Below the pieces are notes generated by a model. It saw only the letters and a list, made by a program, of their open reading frames with translations. It searched no databases and had not been told where the DNA came from. A program made the position numbers and the translations under genes. Positions 1 to 13,122 of a stretch of 64,000 bases of DNA are shown here, piece by piece; within the stretch, counting starts at the first letter, position 1, and each line of letters opens with the position of its first letter. The stretch spans positions 55,173,486 to 55,237,485 of the forward strand of contig CM034533.1 in NCBI GenBank assembly GCA_020002185.1. The letters are read 5' to 3'. The DNA is from Paraescarpia echinospica (lineage: Eukaryota > Annelida > Polychaeta > Sabellida > Siboglinidae).

Positions 1-660
1 GCAAATTTCTAAAATGGTCCGTTTTGTATTTATTTATGTTGCAGTGATATTTGTGATTCATTTGTGATACAAACAATTAGTACGTTTGTATGCAGAATGA
101 TAACAAATGTTATTGAACCAAATGGAGAAGTGTAAAAAAATGCTCTTCCTTAAAATAACCGCATGCTACCGACGCTGCCAAAACATGATGTTGAAAGCAG
201 CGAATGAGAAGGTTTTTGTGACGGACGTAGAATAATAATGACGTAATCATGCTTTCTCAATACACGCTATTACTGCTGCACGCTGCTTCTCTGATGGAGT
301 TCCACCGATTCTACCTCATAAATTCTTTCTGGGGACCAGTTACTATGTCAACTGCACAGATAATGCAGTAGACTCAAATAAGAATGTAGATTTAGAGAAA
401 TTTAGCAAAACTTTTTAATGAGTGTAGCGTGAAATTCCAATGGTCATCTCTGGCTACTTTTAATGTGTAAAGGTGGAACGGTGGCTTCGTTGCACGCATT
501 CTTGCATTTACGTAACCGGTGTGCTATTTTTTGGAGGGTAGGTAGAGTCATGTTTTACGCTTTATATGAACTGAAACTGGCATTAAAGTGACATGGTTGT
601 GGGTGTAAATATCATGATAATGCGACTGAATGATTGATTGTGCGGGTAAGAAGGTGTCGG

Positions 661-749
661 AGGGAGGGAGGAGGGGAGGGAGGGAGGGAGAGGGAGGGGA
701 GGGAGGGAGGGAGGGGAGGGGAGGGAGGAGGGGAGGGGAGGGGAGGGAG
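661..749 (+). repeat. G/A-only purine tract, (GGGA/GGGGA)n
   Basis: The tract is about 90 bases of nearly pure G and A built from GGGAGG and GGGGAGGGG units. The sequence is seen directly. Such mirror-symmetric polypurine tracts are known to favour triplex (H-DNA) or G-quadruplex structures. No gene is adjacent, and the closest exon found starts 5.2 kb downstream. Confidence 0.9.
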
Positions 750-3236
750 ATATTTGAGCAGCAAAAGTAATTTAAAAAGAAAGTTTATTTAAAATTCCAT
801 TTGTCTGAATGTTTTTTAAGTTAATATTTTAAGATTCTGTTCCAACTATTAGCAAGAAAGAAGATATAGTATCAACATTTGTAAGAAACAAAAGGGTAAT
901 TTATTACTCATAATACTTTGCACATAGCCAAAATGAGCCAAGCCGCAAACAGAACAGTGCCGTGTTTTGAAGGATCATGGTCAACAATATCTAAATGAAA
1001 TTCTCTCAGAAAGCACCTTTCCTCAAAATGTGACCGTGCAAGTTGTGTCATGATGTATATATATGTGTTGTTGGAATTGTTTCCACTAGATCCTGAATAA
1101 CATTGCATTCTTGTTAGCTACTATCAAATTGTACAAAGCTGTTTTTCGTAAAATTGTCATGATTAGTTATCATTCAGTGCATGCCTGTTTGAACAGTGCG
1201 AAAAGAATCTCTATTGTTAGTTTCGAGTGTTGTGATTGGCTGTTGAGATCATGGATGCCATATTGTCGAAACTAATTCAGCCATGATTAAGGCAGCAGAC
1301 CAACATATTTAGATAGAATTGTAGGAAGACTTAAACACCAACCTTTTGTGTTTTTGTTCAAATGATTGATTATACTGCATATTCTTGTTACTATACGCTT
1401 TTGACCGTTATGTGATGACAATCACAATTTTCTGTACATTTTGTAGCTATGCTGGTAACAAGCCTTCTTTAACAAAAACTCATTTGTGTGTTTTGACTTC
1501 ATAGTGAGTGATAGCTAAGGCCATAATAGTTTTTGTTCGTTTCCATTCTGACATTTTGTCCAGTCAAAAATTTCACCCAAATTGGCATTGATCAAATTTT
1601 TCTCTGAAATGGAAATGTAATAAAAGTCAAACATTTAGGATATTTGTACTGTGGAAGCGTGCCATGTCTATGTGCTACGGCGATGCTTATATGTTTAGTT
1701 GTGTATATAAATACATGTACATGAATTTGTTGACGGCAGGGTGTAATAGGGGTCAGGCTACGGATAGGGTGACCTAACACTAGTGGGGTGATATTGTGAG
1801 TGTGACACATTTGGGGTAAATATTCACAAATGACCTTGTCACCAAACACAGTGCCATCTTGAAGTTCTGCCTTCAGATGACGGAGTTGAGTTACTCAATT
1901 TAGGGTCAGAACTGATCATTGGTCAAGCGAGTTGTCCATAAACTGATATCCACTTGAAGTTGATGGCAAGACATGTGTAGGAAGCTAATAATCACTAACG
2001 TTGTGATAGTTAGATTTAGGGCACCATTTATTGTTCATTTCCAACAATGGCTGTCTAGTCGGGTATGCTATATAGAAGTCTGTATCGTTAACATTTCTGC
2101 ATTTGCGCTTTGGCCATCTCGTGGGATCGTAAATGTAGTACATGACAATGTACGACATGACATGACTGAATACATGGAAAATGTGTAGCATTGCTAAATA
2201 AACACACCAGAGATGATTAGTGATAAGGTGGATATCTCAGACATGTTTGAACTTACAACAAAACCACCTAGACTTAATTACATATGCATCCTACCCTTTA
2301 CATGAAATACTTTTTATCCAAGTTTTTATCATAACATTTAAGGTGATTCAATGTGCATTTATAATTTACACAGATGTATGCAGAATTTTTCCGAATTATT
2401 ATTCAAGTTTTCGAATTGCATATTTTGGGGTTTAGGAAGTGATATAATTTATAGTATCCACATAATCTGTATGTGTATACAGCAATACTTTCATCAAGAA
2501 TGTATTAAAATATTATATTGAAACAGTGTTGTTGTTCTAGTCATTCTAATATGTCATTTGTAATGTTTATTCACTGGTAATTACTATGCTAATTTGAAGA
2601 GTTTGATGACTACTGTATATTATTATATTTCATATACCATAGGGTTTGTTTAGGTAATAATTAAATTTAGGCTTGTTATTTAATGTTGGTCAGAGTTTTT
2701 TCTCAAAATTATTATGTCAAAGGTTAGCGCCTATTTTTGGCTTAAACACGGTGGTTGCCGAAACTATGCGTGACCCAATTATATTATAGTTTACGTTAAT
2801 GATACGGTTACTTTTGTAATCGTTAGTATACATAACAAACCCTCATAATTAGCATAACTTGTAATTATTTGCCAAAAAAATTGTTTTATCTTGATGTCAT
2901 TGTCTCAGAGCGTTGTGCATCTTATGACTTCATCACACAGAGCTGCAGTTTTCAGCACTGTTTATACACACGGTGGGTTTTGTGGTAAACACAAATGACA
3001 CAAATCTCTGTGAGTTTGACATGTATGAAGCTGAAATTGTGTGTGTAATCTAGCAGGCCCATTTGGGGTGGTTCGTAGATTTATATTTAAAAAAATTCAT
3101 CAGGGTTGGAGATCCTGGGAGGTAACAATTTATAAATGACATATATCTGTCAATTTGGCATGTATGAAGCACCGTAGGGGGGCAAGTAGGTCAGTGGAGT
3201 AACGGCTGCTACAGCAAACGAAAAATTATTAATTAT

Positions 3237-3384
3237 GTAACTCGGTCACCGTGAGCGTTGAGCAAGGGTCAAAGGTGATCGGTCAACTGACGTCGCGTTG
3301 CTCACCACGATGTAACTCGGTCGACACATACTTCTGGCACGGGGTTAAAGTTGATCAGTCAGATGAGGTCACGTTGCTCACTGC
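3237..3384 (+). repeat. two-copy diverged direct repeat
   Basis: Two neighbouring segments of about 74 bases both begin GTAACTCGGTC, run through a GGTCAAAGGTGATC/GGTTAAAGTTGATC block, and end with CGTTGCTCAC. The copies differ at many positions, so the duplication is old. It lies just upstream of the SINE and may belong to the same composite insertion. Confidence 0.5.
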
Positions 3385-3439
3385 TGGTCGTATTTGATGT
3401 ACTGCGCTTGCACGAGCATGCGCAATACACAAAACGGAA

Positions 3440-3757
3440 CCGGAACATACTTTCAGACCGGAACCTCCTTCCAGACCGGTACACCGGGTTCGAATCCTAT
3501 GCTGCGGTGTCGAACATTGGGCAACTTCGTTCACTCTACATTGCTCCAGTTCACTCGGCTGAATGAATGAGTCCCTGGCTACAGACAGCGGTGGATATTT
3601 TGTGTACAAATAGTTTTTGTGTATTAATTGCAGCGTGGCTGGATGGTTCCCAGAGAAAACTTCGATTGAACAGGTCTTCCAGGGAATAAAGTGTAAAGCG
3701 CTTTGAGCAGTCCTGAGGACTGGCTACTGCGCTATATTATATAAGAACTTACCTTTT
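3440..3757 (+). mobile_element. tRNA-derived SINE with L2-type tail, copy 1
   Basis: A Pol III B-box-like GGGTTCGAATCC lies at about 3486-3497. It is followed by a body also found at 28196, 38630 and 46953 (GCTCCAGTTCACTC, GGCTACAGAC, ATTGAACAGG). The tail reads GTAAAGCGCTTTGAGCAGTCC and ends in a GCGCTATATTATATAAGAAC block. That tail resembles the 3' end of L2-clade LINEs and their partner SINEs. The 5' boundary is uncertain because the A box is degraded. Confidence 0.65.
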
Positions 3758-4505
3758 ATACACCTTGGGGTTGTGTAACACGATATGTATGATGTGCGTT
3801 TATCACACGGCAAACAAATAAAGTAATAAATTCAAAACGGTTCTGAACAGCAACTCTAGTAGACTGTGCTGAAATGTCTTGGGAGATTTAAAGGGAATAA
3901 AAACATCTATTGCTCGAATTCATGTTATATTACATCCTGCTATCTATTTCCACGTCCACCAAGCCAAAAAAATAAAAAAAATTCAATGAATTAGAAATTC
4001 CACATTTTATGGTGTGCATCCGGACATTTTCGAATATGCATATTTTTGGCGCGCTTTTCGGAATGGGCCTACAAGTCGACTAGGTTTTGCCGAGCTTGGG
4101 CTCGTTTTCAGAATAATTACATCGAATGCAACCAACCAGTGGCGTAGCCAGAGGGGGGGCCAATCCCGGAAAATTAGGAGGGTAGGGGACTGAAGATATA
4201 TAACTAGTTACCTGATTTATAGTGTGATAAGGTGCAGAGGTTATAGGGGTGCCTGTGTAGGACTCCCAAATCTTTGGCAGAGAAATTTGTCATCATTCAG
4301 ATGGGATTGAGTTACCCAAAGTGGAGGAATCCGATGCTTCTGCGGTAGGTGATAAGCATCCAGCAGGCTGCAGCCCAAGAGGTGACAGGGCAACGAAAAT
4401 GTCATCATTCACAATGTGCTTAATGGCTAATGCCTATTTATATATCAACATAAGGATGCAAAATGATAGTTGCCCGGCAAGATGAATAGTTACTGGACTG
4501 AGATA

Positions 4506-5282
4506 TTTGGGAAATGTAAATGCCTCCACACAGGACATGGGAACGAAGAGGTAGAATATACAATGGGAGTACTGTTCTAAGTACTACTGTAAAAGAAAAG
4601 GACTTAGGGTTAACCATTAGTGCTGATATGAAGGTTTCAGAGCAGTGCGGAATTGCAGCTTCAAAGGGAAATAAAATCCTTGGATTAATTAGGCGAAACA
4701 TAACGTATAAGGAAAAAGAGCTAATAATACCGCTGTACAAAACAATAGTTAGGCCTCATTTAGAATATTGTATTCAAGCGTGGAGGCCATATCGCAGGAA
4801 GGACATAGATATGCTAGAAAGAGTGCAGAGGAGAGCAACTAAAATGATACCAAAACTGAGGAATCTTAGTTACGAAATACGCCTAAAAAATGCGGTTTAA
4901 CAACACTAGAGACCAGGAGATTGAGAGGAGATCAGATAGAAGTGTTTAAAATATTGAATGGTTATGAAAATATTGATAGAAATATTTTTTTTCAGTTAAG
5001 AAAGATAGAAGGACTAGAGGACATGAAGTTACATTAGCAAAGGAGCAGAGTAGATTAGATATAAGAAAGTTTTCATTTTCACAAAGGACTGTAAATGAAT
5101 GGAACAGATTATCTGCTGATTGTGTGGGTGCTAGTAGCGTGAATGTTTAAAAATTAAATCGACACATACCTCAGACGGGCGGGATACACATAGATAAAAG
5201 GGTCGGACTCTCGATAAGCCAAAGGGCTTCCTTGTCCACCTGCCACCTAGAGTTAATTCTCTGGGTGGCAATCTTGTTAAAT
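4506..5282 (+). mobile_element. 5'-truncated CR1-like LINE, 3' end of reverse transcriptase
   Basis: An open frame at 4520-4900 encodes the end of a non-LTR reverse transcriptase. It includes a thumb-region pattern typical of CR1 (LYKTIVRPHLEYC, then ERVQRRATKMIP). After 4900 the frame breaks, but homology to the copy at 16370-16988 continues (ETRRLRGDQ-like segment) down to GGCAATCTTGTTAAAT at about 5282. Sequence shared with that copy begins at 4506, so the 5' truncation is placed there. It is a dead fragment. This copy keeps about 157 bases that are deleted from the other one. Confidence 0.85.
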
Positions 5283-5962
5283 GACTTGGACATTTTTGTG
5301 AAGCTCACTCGACGCCGCCGCCGCTGCCGCGGTAGGGGTTTGTTAAACATATATTGTATCCAGCTACATAAAGTAACATGTATAATCTCATAATATCACT
5401 AGAATATCGATATATGACGGAGTTGTACAATTTATCTTAATGAGTATATCCCAGTTTGCATTGCAAGCTCTTTGCACATACACAGATAACCATGCAGACT
5501 TTCATTTCCACATTTTTCTTCAAACAGACTGTCCCAATATATTTCTTCAATGTTTGTTCCTATCGAACCATAGTCGCCTTTCCAGAAATTCACTTTCTCC
5601 TCTGATTTATCATTGTTTTTATTGAGATCCACGTACATATGATATGTTATAATGTAGGACCATAAAGGCATAACAAGCCAACATGGTCAGTCTTCCCTAG
5701 TGGGGCTAGGTATGTTAAGTACCATGTACTCCTCGTTTGTGAATATCAGGTTCATTTGTGATCTTATGGATTTCTGGTATCTGTCGAAGCACCATTCAGG
5801 GTTGTCATCTAGGTGGGCTCACTGAAATGATACTGGATAATTTTTTTTATAACTAAGCATCTTTGTCACAGAACAGTGGCGCCATATAGTGGACCAGCAA
5901 CCAGTCAGGTGACGCGTCTTTGACACGACACGATGTGGTTTCATTAACATCCGGCAGGTGGC

Positions 5963-6127
5963 ATGACTGTCATTTGCAATGAGCCGTGTGTACATTTCCA
6001 GAGCAGTTTGTTGGAGAATAATATGAATTTAGAAGATTTTCTCAAAGAACTACGATGCATAGATGACATCGGCGATGCAGCTGCACAGAACAACGACAGG
6101 TCGGAGGCATGCATCCGGTTCAGCGAG
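5963..6127 (+). CDS. exon 1 (putative start) of the ZNF292/RLF-like gene
   Basis: The frame begins at ATG 5963 (G at -3), with a second in-frame ATG at 6023 (A at -3). The segment after 6023 reads MNLEDFLKELRCIDDIGDAA, is acidic and helix-forming, and ends in GAG before a strong donor, GTAAGT, at 6128. Phase 0 fits the acceptor at 34277, and the joined sequence reads smoothly into a Leu-rich helical region. An alternative is that this is an internal exon with an acceptor at about 6000-6001 (TTTCCAG), in which case 6023 is not the start. The next recognised exon is 28 kb away. Confidence 0.6.
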
Positions 6128-8480
6128 GTAAGTGTTGCGATGTTTGCAATGAACATAGTTTGTTTACGTGCTGATGTGGACGCCCCGAAAATCCGATGCC
6201 GTACAAAATGGCGGGGCTTGGCCTGGGACATGCAGTTTGTCATGTCTCAACTTCAGCATGTTGTTTCAGCAATTTCTATGGTGCGATCCACGTTTTCTTG
6301 CGTGTTTCATATTGTTACAGACAACAACTTTGCAACGGACGTGTTGCCACTGTTTTATAATATTTGAAACATTTTTTTCTGTAGTTTCGTTTTATTCTGA
6401 TCATCATTCGTGATTCAGCAGAGGCTAGACTAGAGCCAAGGCATTCTGTAGTGTCAGTGTTGGTGCTGATGATGGAATGACCGTTTCACAGTTGTGTCTT
6501 TACTTGTAATGGTGGTGACATTTTATGGCGTCGTTCACACACTGTAACAATTGTCAATGACATAATTATGTGATTCAATATAATTATACGAAAATAAATC
6601 CTTGTCAATGTCAGTTGTTTTGTATAATTTAATAGCCAATAGGTCTGATATGGTAGTCTGGTCCAGTTATAACTTATTATATGGTAGGGATATTTACTTA
6701 CCAGTTTGTTGATTATATTTTAATTATATCATGGAGTAAATTCGCTGTTAACACAACACTTTTAAAGACTGAAGTGCATTTTATTCACAATACAGCACTC
6801 ATTTCCTGTTTCATCTTACAGACCTCTGTAAATTTAGAGACGATCATCAGTGTTTTCAAAACAAGGTTTTAAAATTTGTGCAAACTGTTTATGAACTGGT
6901 GTCACATCTCAAAAAAACAATACTTTGTACTTTTAATATGTACGGTATGATTTAAAATATTTATTGAATTGAGATTTAACATTTTAATTTGATAACAAAA
7001 TTTAATTATTTCATAGGGGCCCTAGATGAAGTAGATCATTTGTTTGGCTGGGTTACCACACATAAACCCTAAGCTGAGTATTTTGGAGGATTGCTGCCAG
7101 GTGAGATGAATGTGATACAATGTTATAACACTTCATTGACCCCAATTCAACAAAGTAAGTAGGCTAAATTAACAATCTGTCAGCTCAGTCAGTTAGTAAA
7201 TCGGTGATTATTATCCGTTATCAGAGATTCAGAGTTGCTACTCATTTTTGTTTCTCAATGAATGTATACATAATTGTCACACAGAAAGAGCAACAAATTC
7301 ATGAGGCATGTCACAATTACATTTAACGTGGAACTGAAACACACCTGTTTTATGCCATATATTTCAATATGTACTATATGTATTATATATAAGTATGCAT
7401 TAATGGTGATAGAAACCTATTCGTTTATAAAACAAACTGAAAAACAGATTTTGTTCGATGCCTAAACTGGAAATCTAGAACACTTTTATTCGATTTGTTT
7501 CATAAATAGACATTTCTGGGCGAAAACAAATACAGAGCCATATTGTACATGGTATTCTTTGTACATGTCGACTAGTAAGTTGTTCATAAATGCGTTCGAA
7601 ATACAGAACAAATTACTGATTTAGCCATTGAAAATGTAGCCTGAGTGTAGGTACACTCAGAATGAGCGATAAATGATAACATATTTGCCAAACATTACTT
7701 CATTGATGCATAATCATATGCAGAAAAATCGAACAAAGAGGGACCTGTGTCTTTGACCAAGAATTATGTTTTGACATTCGTTGTCTGTCCATGCTTTTCA
7801 CATTCACACTTAGTCTTGCAATCAGTGTTCAAAAGTGACTGCTACAGATTATAGCCTGTGGACATGCCAATTTCATTATCTGTAACCTGTTTTATTCTCT
7901 AGGAATCCTTCCGTGGAAACTTGGTTCCTACCATTTATGGTATATCCAGTAGCCATTCAGTGCAATCAGTTTGTCTATTTGTATGTTTTTGTATGTTTCG
8001 TCGTTTTTTTTGGGAGCTATGCTGTGTCACCTAGATTTAATAGGGTTGTACATGTAACCATGGACAGTGATTGGACGCCGAATATAAATGGTGTCCATTA
8101 GATGATGTACCAGGCAGAAACAACAGATGGTGATATTTCCATCAGTCACCAGATTGCTAGCCACCAATAAGGTCAACATAATCACAATTACAAGTTCACT
8201 TAGAAATCTTTCAAATTAATATGATATGTGCATTAATAGTTCACGTGTAACAAGGTAGAACTTCCCCTCACTGTACATTGCTTGCTGTTTTTGAAAAGAG
8301 GCCAATTACATCATGACATGATGCTATCTGCCAGTCTCTGCACACTAGATACACATTATCTTGAAAGATGACACAGTGTTGCAGCTGTCAGGTGTGATGC
8401 ATGGTTGCACATCATGACTTGTAACATCTATTTGAGGACATGATAAATATCTAAACTCCCTATGACATGTTTGGTGCATT
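6128..8480. other. intron 1, part a: no gene seen
   Basis: AT-rich intronic sequence with only short, low-quality open frames. I see no transposon protein, tandem array or exon in it. Confidence 0.5.
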
Positions 8481-8499
8481 TCAAATGCAGTATTGTTAA

Positions 8500-10638
8500 A
8501 TTCACTGCTGATGAAGGAGAAGTTGGGAGGGATGAAGACAGGAGGAAAGGTGACAAGAGAAACAGCGTCAGGAAAGAATGGAATGGACGGGATTGTGACA
8601 GGAGAGCAGAAGACAGGGGAACAAGACTACAACCAGACAGATACAAACCGGAGAAGGAGCTATTCTGAGGCAGTGATTGAGGGGGCATTGAGAAAAGAGA
8701 GGGTAGGGTGTTTATGGGCGACTCTATACTGAGAAAGACAGATAAGACACAAAGCGAAGGGGAGGACGTCGTTGTTTGTTTGCTGGGGGCTAGGATAGAA
8801 CATGTGACTGAAAGGGTAGAGAAGGTATTGGGCCATGGTAAGGGAGGGTCTAAACTAGTACACGTAGGGACAAATGGTGCTGACAGGGAGGGAACAACTG
8901 GGATAGTACAGAAGTACAGTTAGTGAGGAAGTTAAAGAAGACAAGAGTCGAACAGATTATTCTCTCAGGAATTTTGCCAGTAATGGGAGGAAGGGGGGCA
9001 ACATATAGAAACTGCAATAGGATGGCGATCAACGCACTAGTTGAGCAGATGTGTAAAGAAGAGGGGGTGGGGTTCGTAGATTTATGGGGATACTTTATTG
9101 GGAGGGAAGATATGTACATGAGAGATGGCCTCCATCTAAGTAGAAAGGGGGCAGCAGTTTTCTCAGAGAACTTCCTGCAATCTGTTGACAGTGGGACAGG
9201 CTGCAACTATTTAAACTAGATTCGCAGGGGGGGATTCACATAGAAGCCTGAAACTGGAGGCATAGGTAAAGACAGTAGAAATAAATCGGCAAAGAACAGC
9301 ACAGAAAACTGTTCTGAATCGGGATATAAATGCGTTTGTTTAAATGCAAGGAACATAGTAAACAAAAGAAGTGAAATAAACATTATGGTAGAAGATATTG
9401 ACCCTCACATAATAGGTATAACCGAATCATGGACCACCACTGATATATCAGATGCCGAATTGGGACTAACAGGCTATGTGATGTTTAGGAAAGATAGAAT
9501 AGGAAGAAGGGGAGGTGGGGTTATTTTATATATTAAAGAATCTATCCAGGCTTATGAAATAAAATTTGAAAGAGAAGCAGATTGCAAAGAAGCTGTTTGG
9601 TGTAACATAGTTACAGGAAACTCAACGTTAACGGTGGGGTTAGTTTATCGAAGTCCAAACATAAGCATAGAAGAGAATGAAAAAATACAAAACGCAAATG
9701 GGAAGTTAGCAAACGGGACTGTATTATTATGGGAGATTTTAACCATGATCATATGGAAATCTTTACAGAGTATGGGGAGTGAGGACCACAAGTTTTTAGT
9801 TTTAGTACAAGACAGTTTCCTTTCTCAACATGTGATAGAGCCAACCAGGGGTGAGAATGTGTTGGACATAGTTTTGTTCTCTCAGAATGAATTAGTTGAC
9901 AATGTCAAATTATGTGAGCCACTGGGAAGTAGTGATCACAACGAGATACATTTTACCATCAACCTAAAATCAGAAAGAACTGATAAAAAGCAGTTCAGGA
10001 GAAATTTCCACAAATGAAGATATAAGGAAATTAGGAAATATTTAGCACATATAGACTGGAACAACACACTGAAGAATAAGTCAGCAACAGAATGCTGGAA
10101 TATCTTAAAGAGTGAAATAGAGTGCATCACTGATAAATTTGTTCCCTTGAAAAAACAAGGCAAACGGTCCAGAAATAAATACTTATCGAAAGTAGCCATT
10201 AGAAAAATTATGTATAAACAAACGATGTGGAAGTCATGTAGATGTACTGGAAATGACGAAGACTACAACATTTATAAAGAAGCACTAAACCAAGCTACAA
10301 CTGAAATTAGAAATTCGAGGTTCCAGAAACAAGTCGGAGAACTACAGACCAGTGAGTTTAACGTCAGTGGTTTGAAAATTATTAGAAATACTAATTAAAG
10401 ATCACATGGTGGATTTTCTTGTTAAACATAACTCGTTAAACCCATCTCAACATGAGTTTCTAAAAGCGAGGTCATGCTTAAAAAATATGTTGTTTTTTGG
10501 AAGATATCACTAAGTGGTGGGTAGACGAGGGATCATCAGTAGATATCATCTACTTAGATTTTCAGAAAGCTTTCGACAAAGTGCCACATCAAAGGTTACT
10601 GCTTAAACTAAAGGCCCATGGCATAGGACATAGTTTAA
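8500..10638 (+). mobile_element. CR1-like LINE, 5' part (esterase ORF1, endonuclease, start of RT)
   Basis: Three conserved blocks run in order. From 8650 to 9219, across frameshifts, is an SGNH-esterase-like ORF1 with GDSIL, a GTN block and a C-terminal DGLHLS. CR1 elements are known to carry such an ORF1. From about 9340 to 10017 is an APE-type endonuclease with ITESWT, GGGVILYI, LVYRSPN, TRGENVLDIV and the catalytic SDHN block; the usual GDFNH block is damaged near 9730. From about 10340 to 10638 are fragments of reverse transcriptase (NYRPVSLTSVV-like remains, then IIYLDFQKAFDKVPH). The linker and RT N-terminal region are deleted at about 10340. The element continues at 16075 after a transposon insertion. 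The 5' end is approximate. Confidence 0.88.
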
Positions 10639-10642
10639 TTAA
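10639..10642 (+). other. TTAA target site duplication, left copy
   Basis: TTAA stands directly before the inverted repeat at 10643 and again at 16071-16074. Removing the element and one TTAA rejoins the LINE reading frame (SLI to NWIEKWL), which confirms the duplication. Confidence 0.93.
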
Positions 10643-10702
10643 AGGAAAACAAAAGGCAACGTTGTGGTGTTAAGCACCTAAAAGAGTTAACACAAACTAA
10701 CA
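10643..10702 (+). repeat. left terminal inverted repeat of the Kolobok-like element
   Basis: Sixty bases that match the reverse complement of 16011-16070 apart from about four substitutions. Confidence 0.93.
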
Positions 10703-10965
10703 CATTTGTATCTACAATCAAAATTTTCAGTTCAATGGTTTACTCAGAATGTAGTCTTAAAGTGGAAGATTCTAACGAAATCTGCGATAACATGTAGACT
10801 GCCATCTTACTGATGACGCGTCGATTTGGCCAAAAGTAACCAATAAACGAGCAGCATTATTTTTGCTGTGTACGTCACACAGTCTAGAGTTCGCGTAGTT
10901 GGTTCAGTTGTCAATACTCTCTATGGCAAGCGGTTCGTTATATTAGTATAAGTTTGGCTTGCAAT

Positions 10966-11152
10966 GAAAACGTTACTTGCAATGTGCCATACTGTTCTGC
11001 ATACGGTTGCAACAATAGTACAGCGAAGGATAATGAGATTGAACGTTGATTTTTGAAGTCTGGAGCAGTGCCAACGATATTTAGTTCACGGACCTCCGCC
11101 GTCGAAGCGTCGCATATTTTCAGTCAAACGCGCCGAGAAAAACGATCGCAAG
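10966..11152 (+). pseudogene. THAP domain exon of Kolobok-like transposase, internally deleted
   Basis: The + frame reads CNVPYCSAYGCNNST, a typical start of a THAP (C2CH) DNA-binding finger. About 15 codons later, across an in-frame TGA, it reads LKSGAVPTIF, which matches the AVPTIF-type box closing THAP domains. The roughly 50 residues that normally separate the two blocks, including the last zinc ligands, are missing, and no ATG remains in frame. A donor, GTTAGT, follows at 11153. It would be the first coding exon of the transposase that continues at 11947. Confidence 0.7.
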
Positions 11153-11946
11153 GTTAGTACTACGACGTACTCTGTATCCAATTATAATCTTGTGCCATTT
11201 GAGATGTTGTAAGATATGCTGGAGGCAAGCTAGAACAGTAGCAGAATGAACTACATTGCACAATGGAGTTTAGTCTTTAGAAGAAAGCTGAATGGCAAAA
11301 TTACCGGCAATCAAGTCGCGTGAGCGATATTACAGTAACATATTAACGTGAGCTGGAATAATTGTCGTTTATAATAACATTGCAAAACTTACTGTATTTT
11401 GTATTAAATGAACAAAAACTTGTAAATACGTTCTGGTGAATAGGTATCTTATCCATTCATATTGCATTAGACATTGACTGTTAATATCGAAATGTTTGGC
11501 CTATTTATGTCATGATGTTATTATTATAGCTTATTATGTTTACTGTGAATATATATCATTTTACAACAATTACATACTTTTAAACCACTCTTATCCATGG
11601 AATAATGGTGTAAGTATCATGTAATTTGTATCCATTACGCCATATTTTATGGCCATTTTCTAAAAAAAGACACATTTAAATTCTGCATTTGGAAGAAGGA
11701 TATCTCTGGGAGTAATTATGTGATCAAAATATAGTTATCAATGAGCTCAGCAGATACACCATGTTTGTATTATAAAAATACTGGCATCATTCAATAATCA
11801 TATATTTTAGAAATATTTTTAATGACATACCATGTGCACACATCTTCACTAACTTGTTATTTGCAAACTAATAGCAAAACAGTTAACAGCTGTGAAATAT
11901 CTCAAATTTGGATCAAAAATATAAATAATTGTATTTTGCATTTCAG

Positions 11947-12111
11947 CTCGATCACCAACATGATATGGCACATGGGAAAAGGCATCAACCGCAAGTTTAC
12001 TGCGAAGGCCCGAGGCAAGGGATGCGAGGACGTCCTTCATTGTATACAGAATGTATCAAACCATCTGTGGTGGTATTGTGCAACATGCAAAAGTGACGCA
12101 CAGTTGCTGGA
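11947..12111 (+). pseudogene. Kolobok-like transposase, central exon
   Basis: The exon sits between an acceptor (TTGCATTTCAG, ending 11946) and a donor (GTAAGT at 12112). It encodes WHMGKGINRK, KGCEDVLHCIQNVSNHLWWY and CATCKSD. These blocks resemble the conserved core of transposase-derived proteins found beside THAP domains in fish and invertebrates. The exon itself is intact, but neighbouring core exons are missing or unrecognised between 12112 and 13122. Confidence 0.7.
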
Positions 12112-13122
12112 GTAAGTACCAAACTTGATATGTATTCATTTTATATCTGAGGCATGTCCAAAGCAACAAGTAATCCTTAGATTTTCAACCAGTAGATGAT
12201 GAGTAGGGACCACGACCCAAGTAGTGATTATTGCTGCAAGGTGAATTACTGTCACCGACTTCAGTCCCAAATACACTAAATCAGCTCCTGTGCATAACTA
12301 ACATTATAATCAGTTTTCAAAATTATTGCATTTCATAGGCATCCAACTAATTTTTTTCAGGATGGCTACTCAAAAGTACCAGCCAGCATGACTACTACCT
12401 TATCAGTAAATGTGTTTATTCAGACTTCCAAAACTGATAATGTAAATACTGTTTACATGTTGTGTTAATATGTGGAGCACCGACTTATGTATGGGATCAA
12501 AAATGTTACGTAGTCAAAGTCCTGATGACCAACTTTTCAGTAGTTTAGTTACTCAGATGTGAGGGGGCGAATACTCCACAGATGGATAGTGCCCATTCTG
12601 TATCACCCTACCTATTCCTTATAATCAGTTGCTGTGTACATTTATGAGTACAGTTACTTGAGTGTAATAAATTACCTCTCCGTGTAATAATTACATTCCA
12701 TAATGCAATTGTCTGTAATGAAATAAATAAGAGCGCTTGTGTCATTATCACCAATTTTATTAAAGAAATATAAAATCAAAACATGATATCAAAATACAGT
12801 GACAGTATATACAGTAGATACAGAAATTAAGAAGACAAAACAAGTTATAATAAATTACGTGAAGGCATGTGATGATGGAATGTCTTATTTGTAAGGATCA
12901 GTATAATTTTACTAATGTGCTAGTATGATTACCATGATTGGCCATTGTATTGTTACTAAAAACAACCAACACTTTACACCGGAAAAGCATTTTAAAGTTC
13001 ACTGAATGCTACAGTCATAAGGTAAATAACAGCAGCTTACTAACAACATATAGACTGGTGTGTTACACCAGTTGTTTGCAAACATTTCATTAGAATACTG
13101 CATGCACTATTCTTCACTGTAG

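Larger units (their letters stand above)
1..5962. other. non-coding 5' flank of the zinc-finger gene
   Basis: I see no exon with convincing protein-like sequence here. All open frames are under 130 codons and, apart from the LINE fragment at 4506-5282, have no family features. The stretch holds a purine tract at 661-749, a two-copy direct repeat near 3237-3384, a SINE at about 3440-3757 and a CR1 fragment. The rest is AT-rich unique sequence. The promoter of the downstream gene should lie in the last few hundred bases, but I cannot point to a core promoter element. Confidence 0.5.

Noticed and set aside
3480..3500. Possible tRNA gene from the GGGTTCGAATCC B-box
   Set aside because: No cloverleaf can be folded around it, the A box is degraded, and the downstream body is shared with other SINE copies.
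3355..3609. 84-codon minus frame across the SINE
   Set aside because: Lies inside a SINE and its flanking direct repeat; SINEs are non-coding.
4138..4180. CAGTGGCGTAGCCAGAG, a common hAT-type MITE terminus
   Set aside because: Only one end is seen; no matching inverted end or 8-bp duplication could be found nearby.
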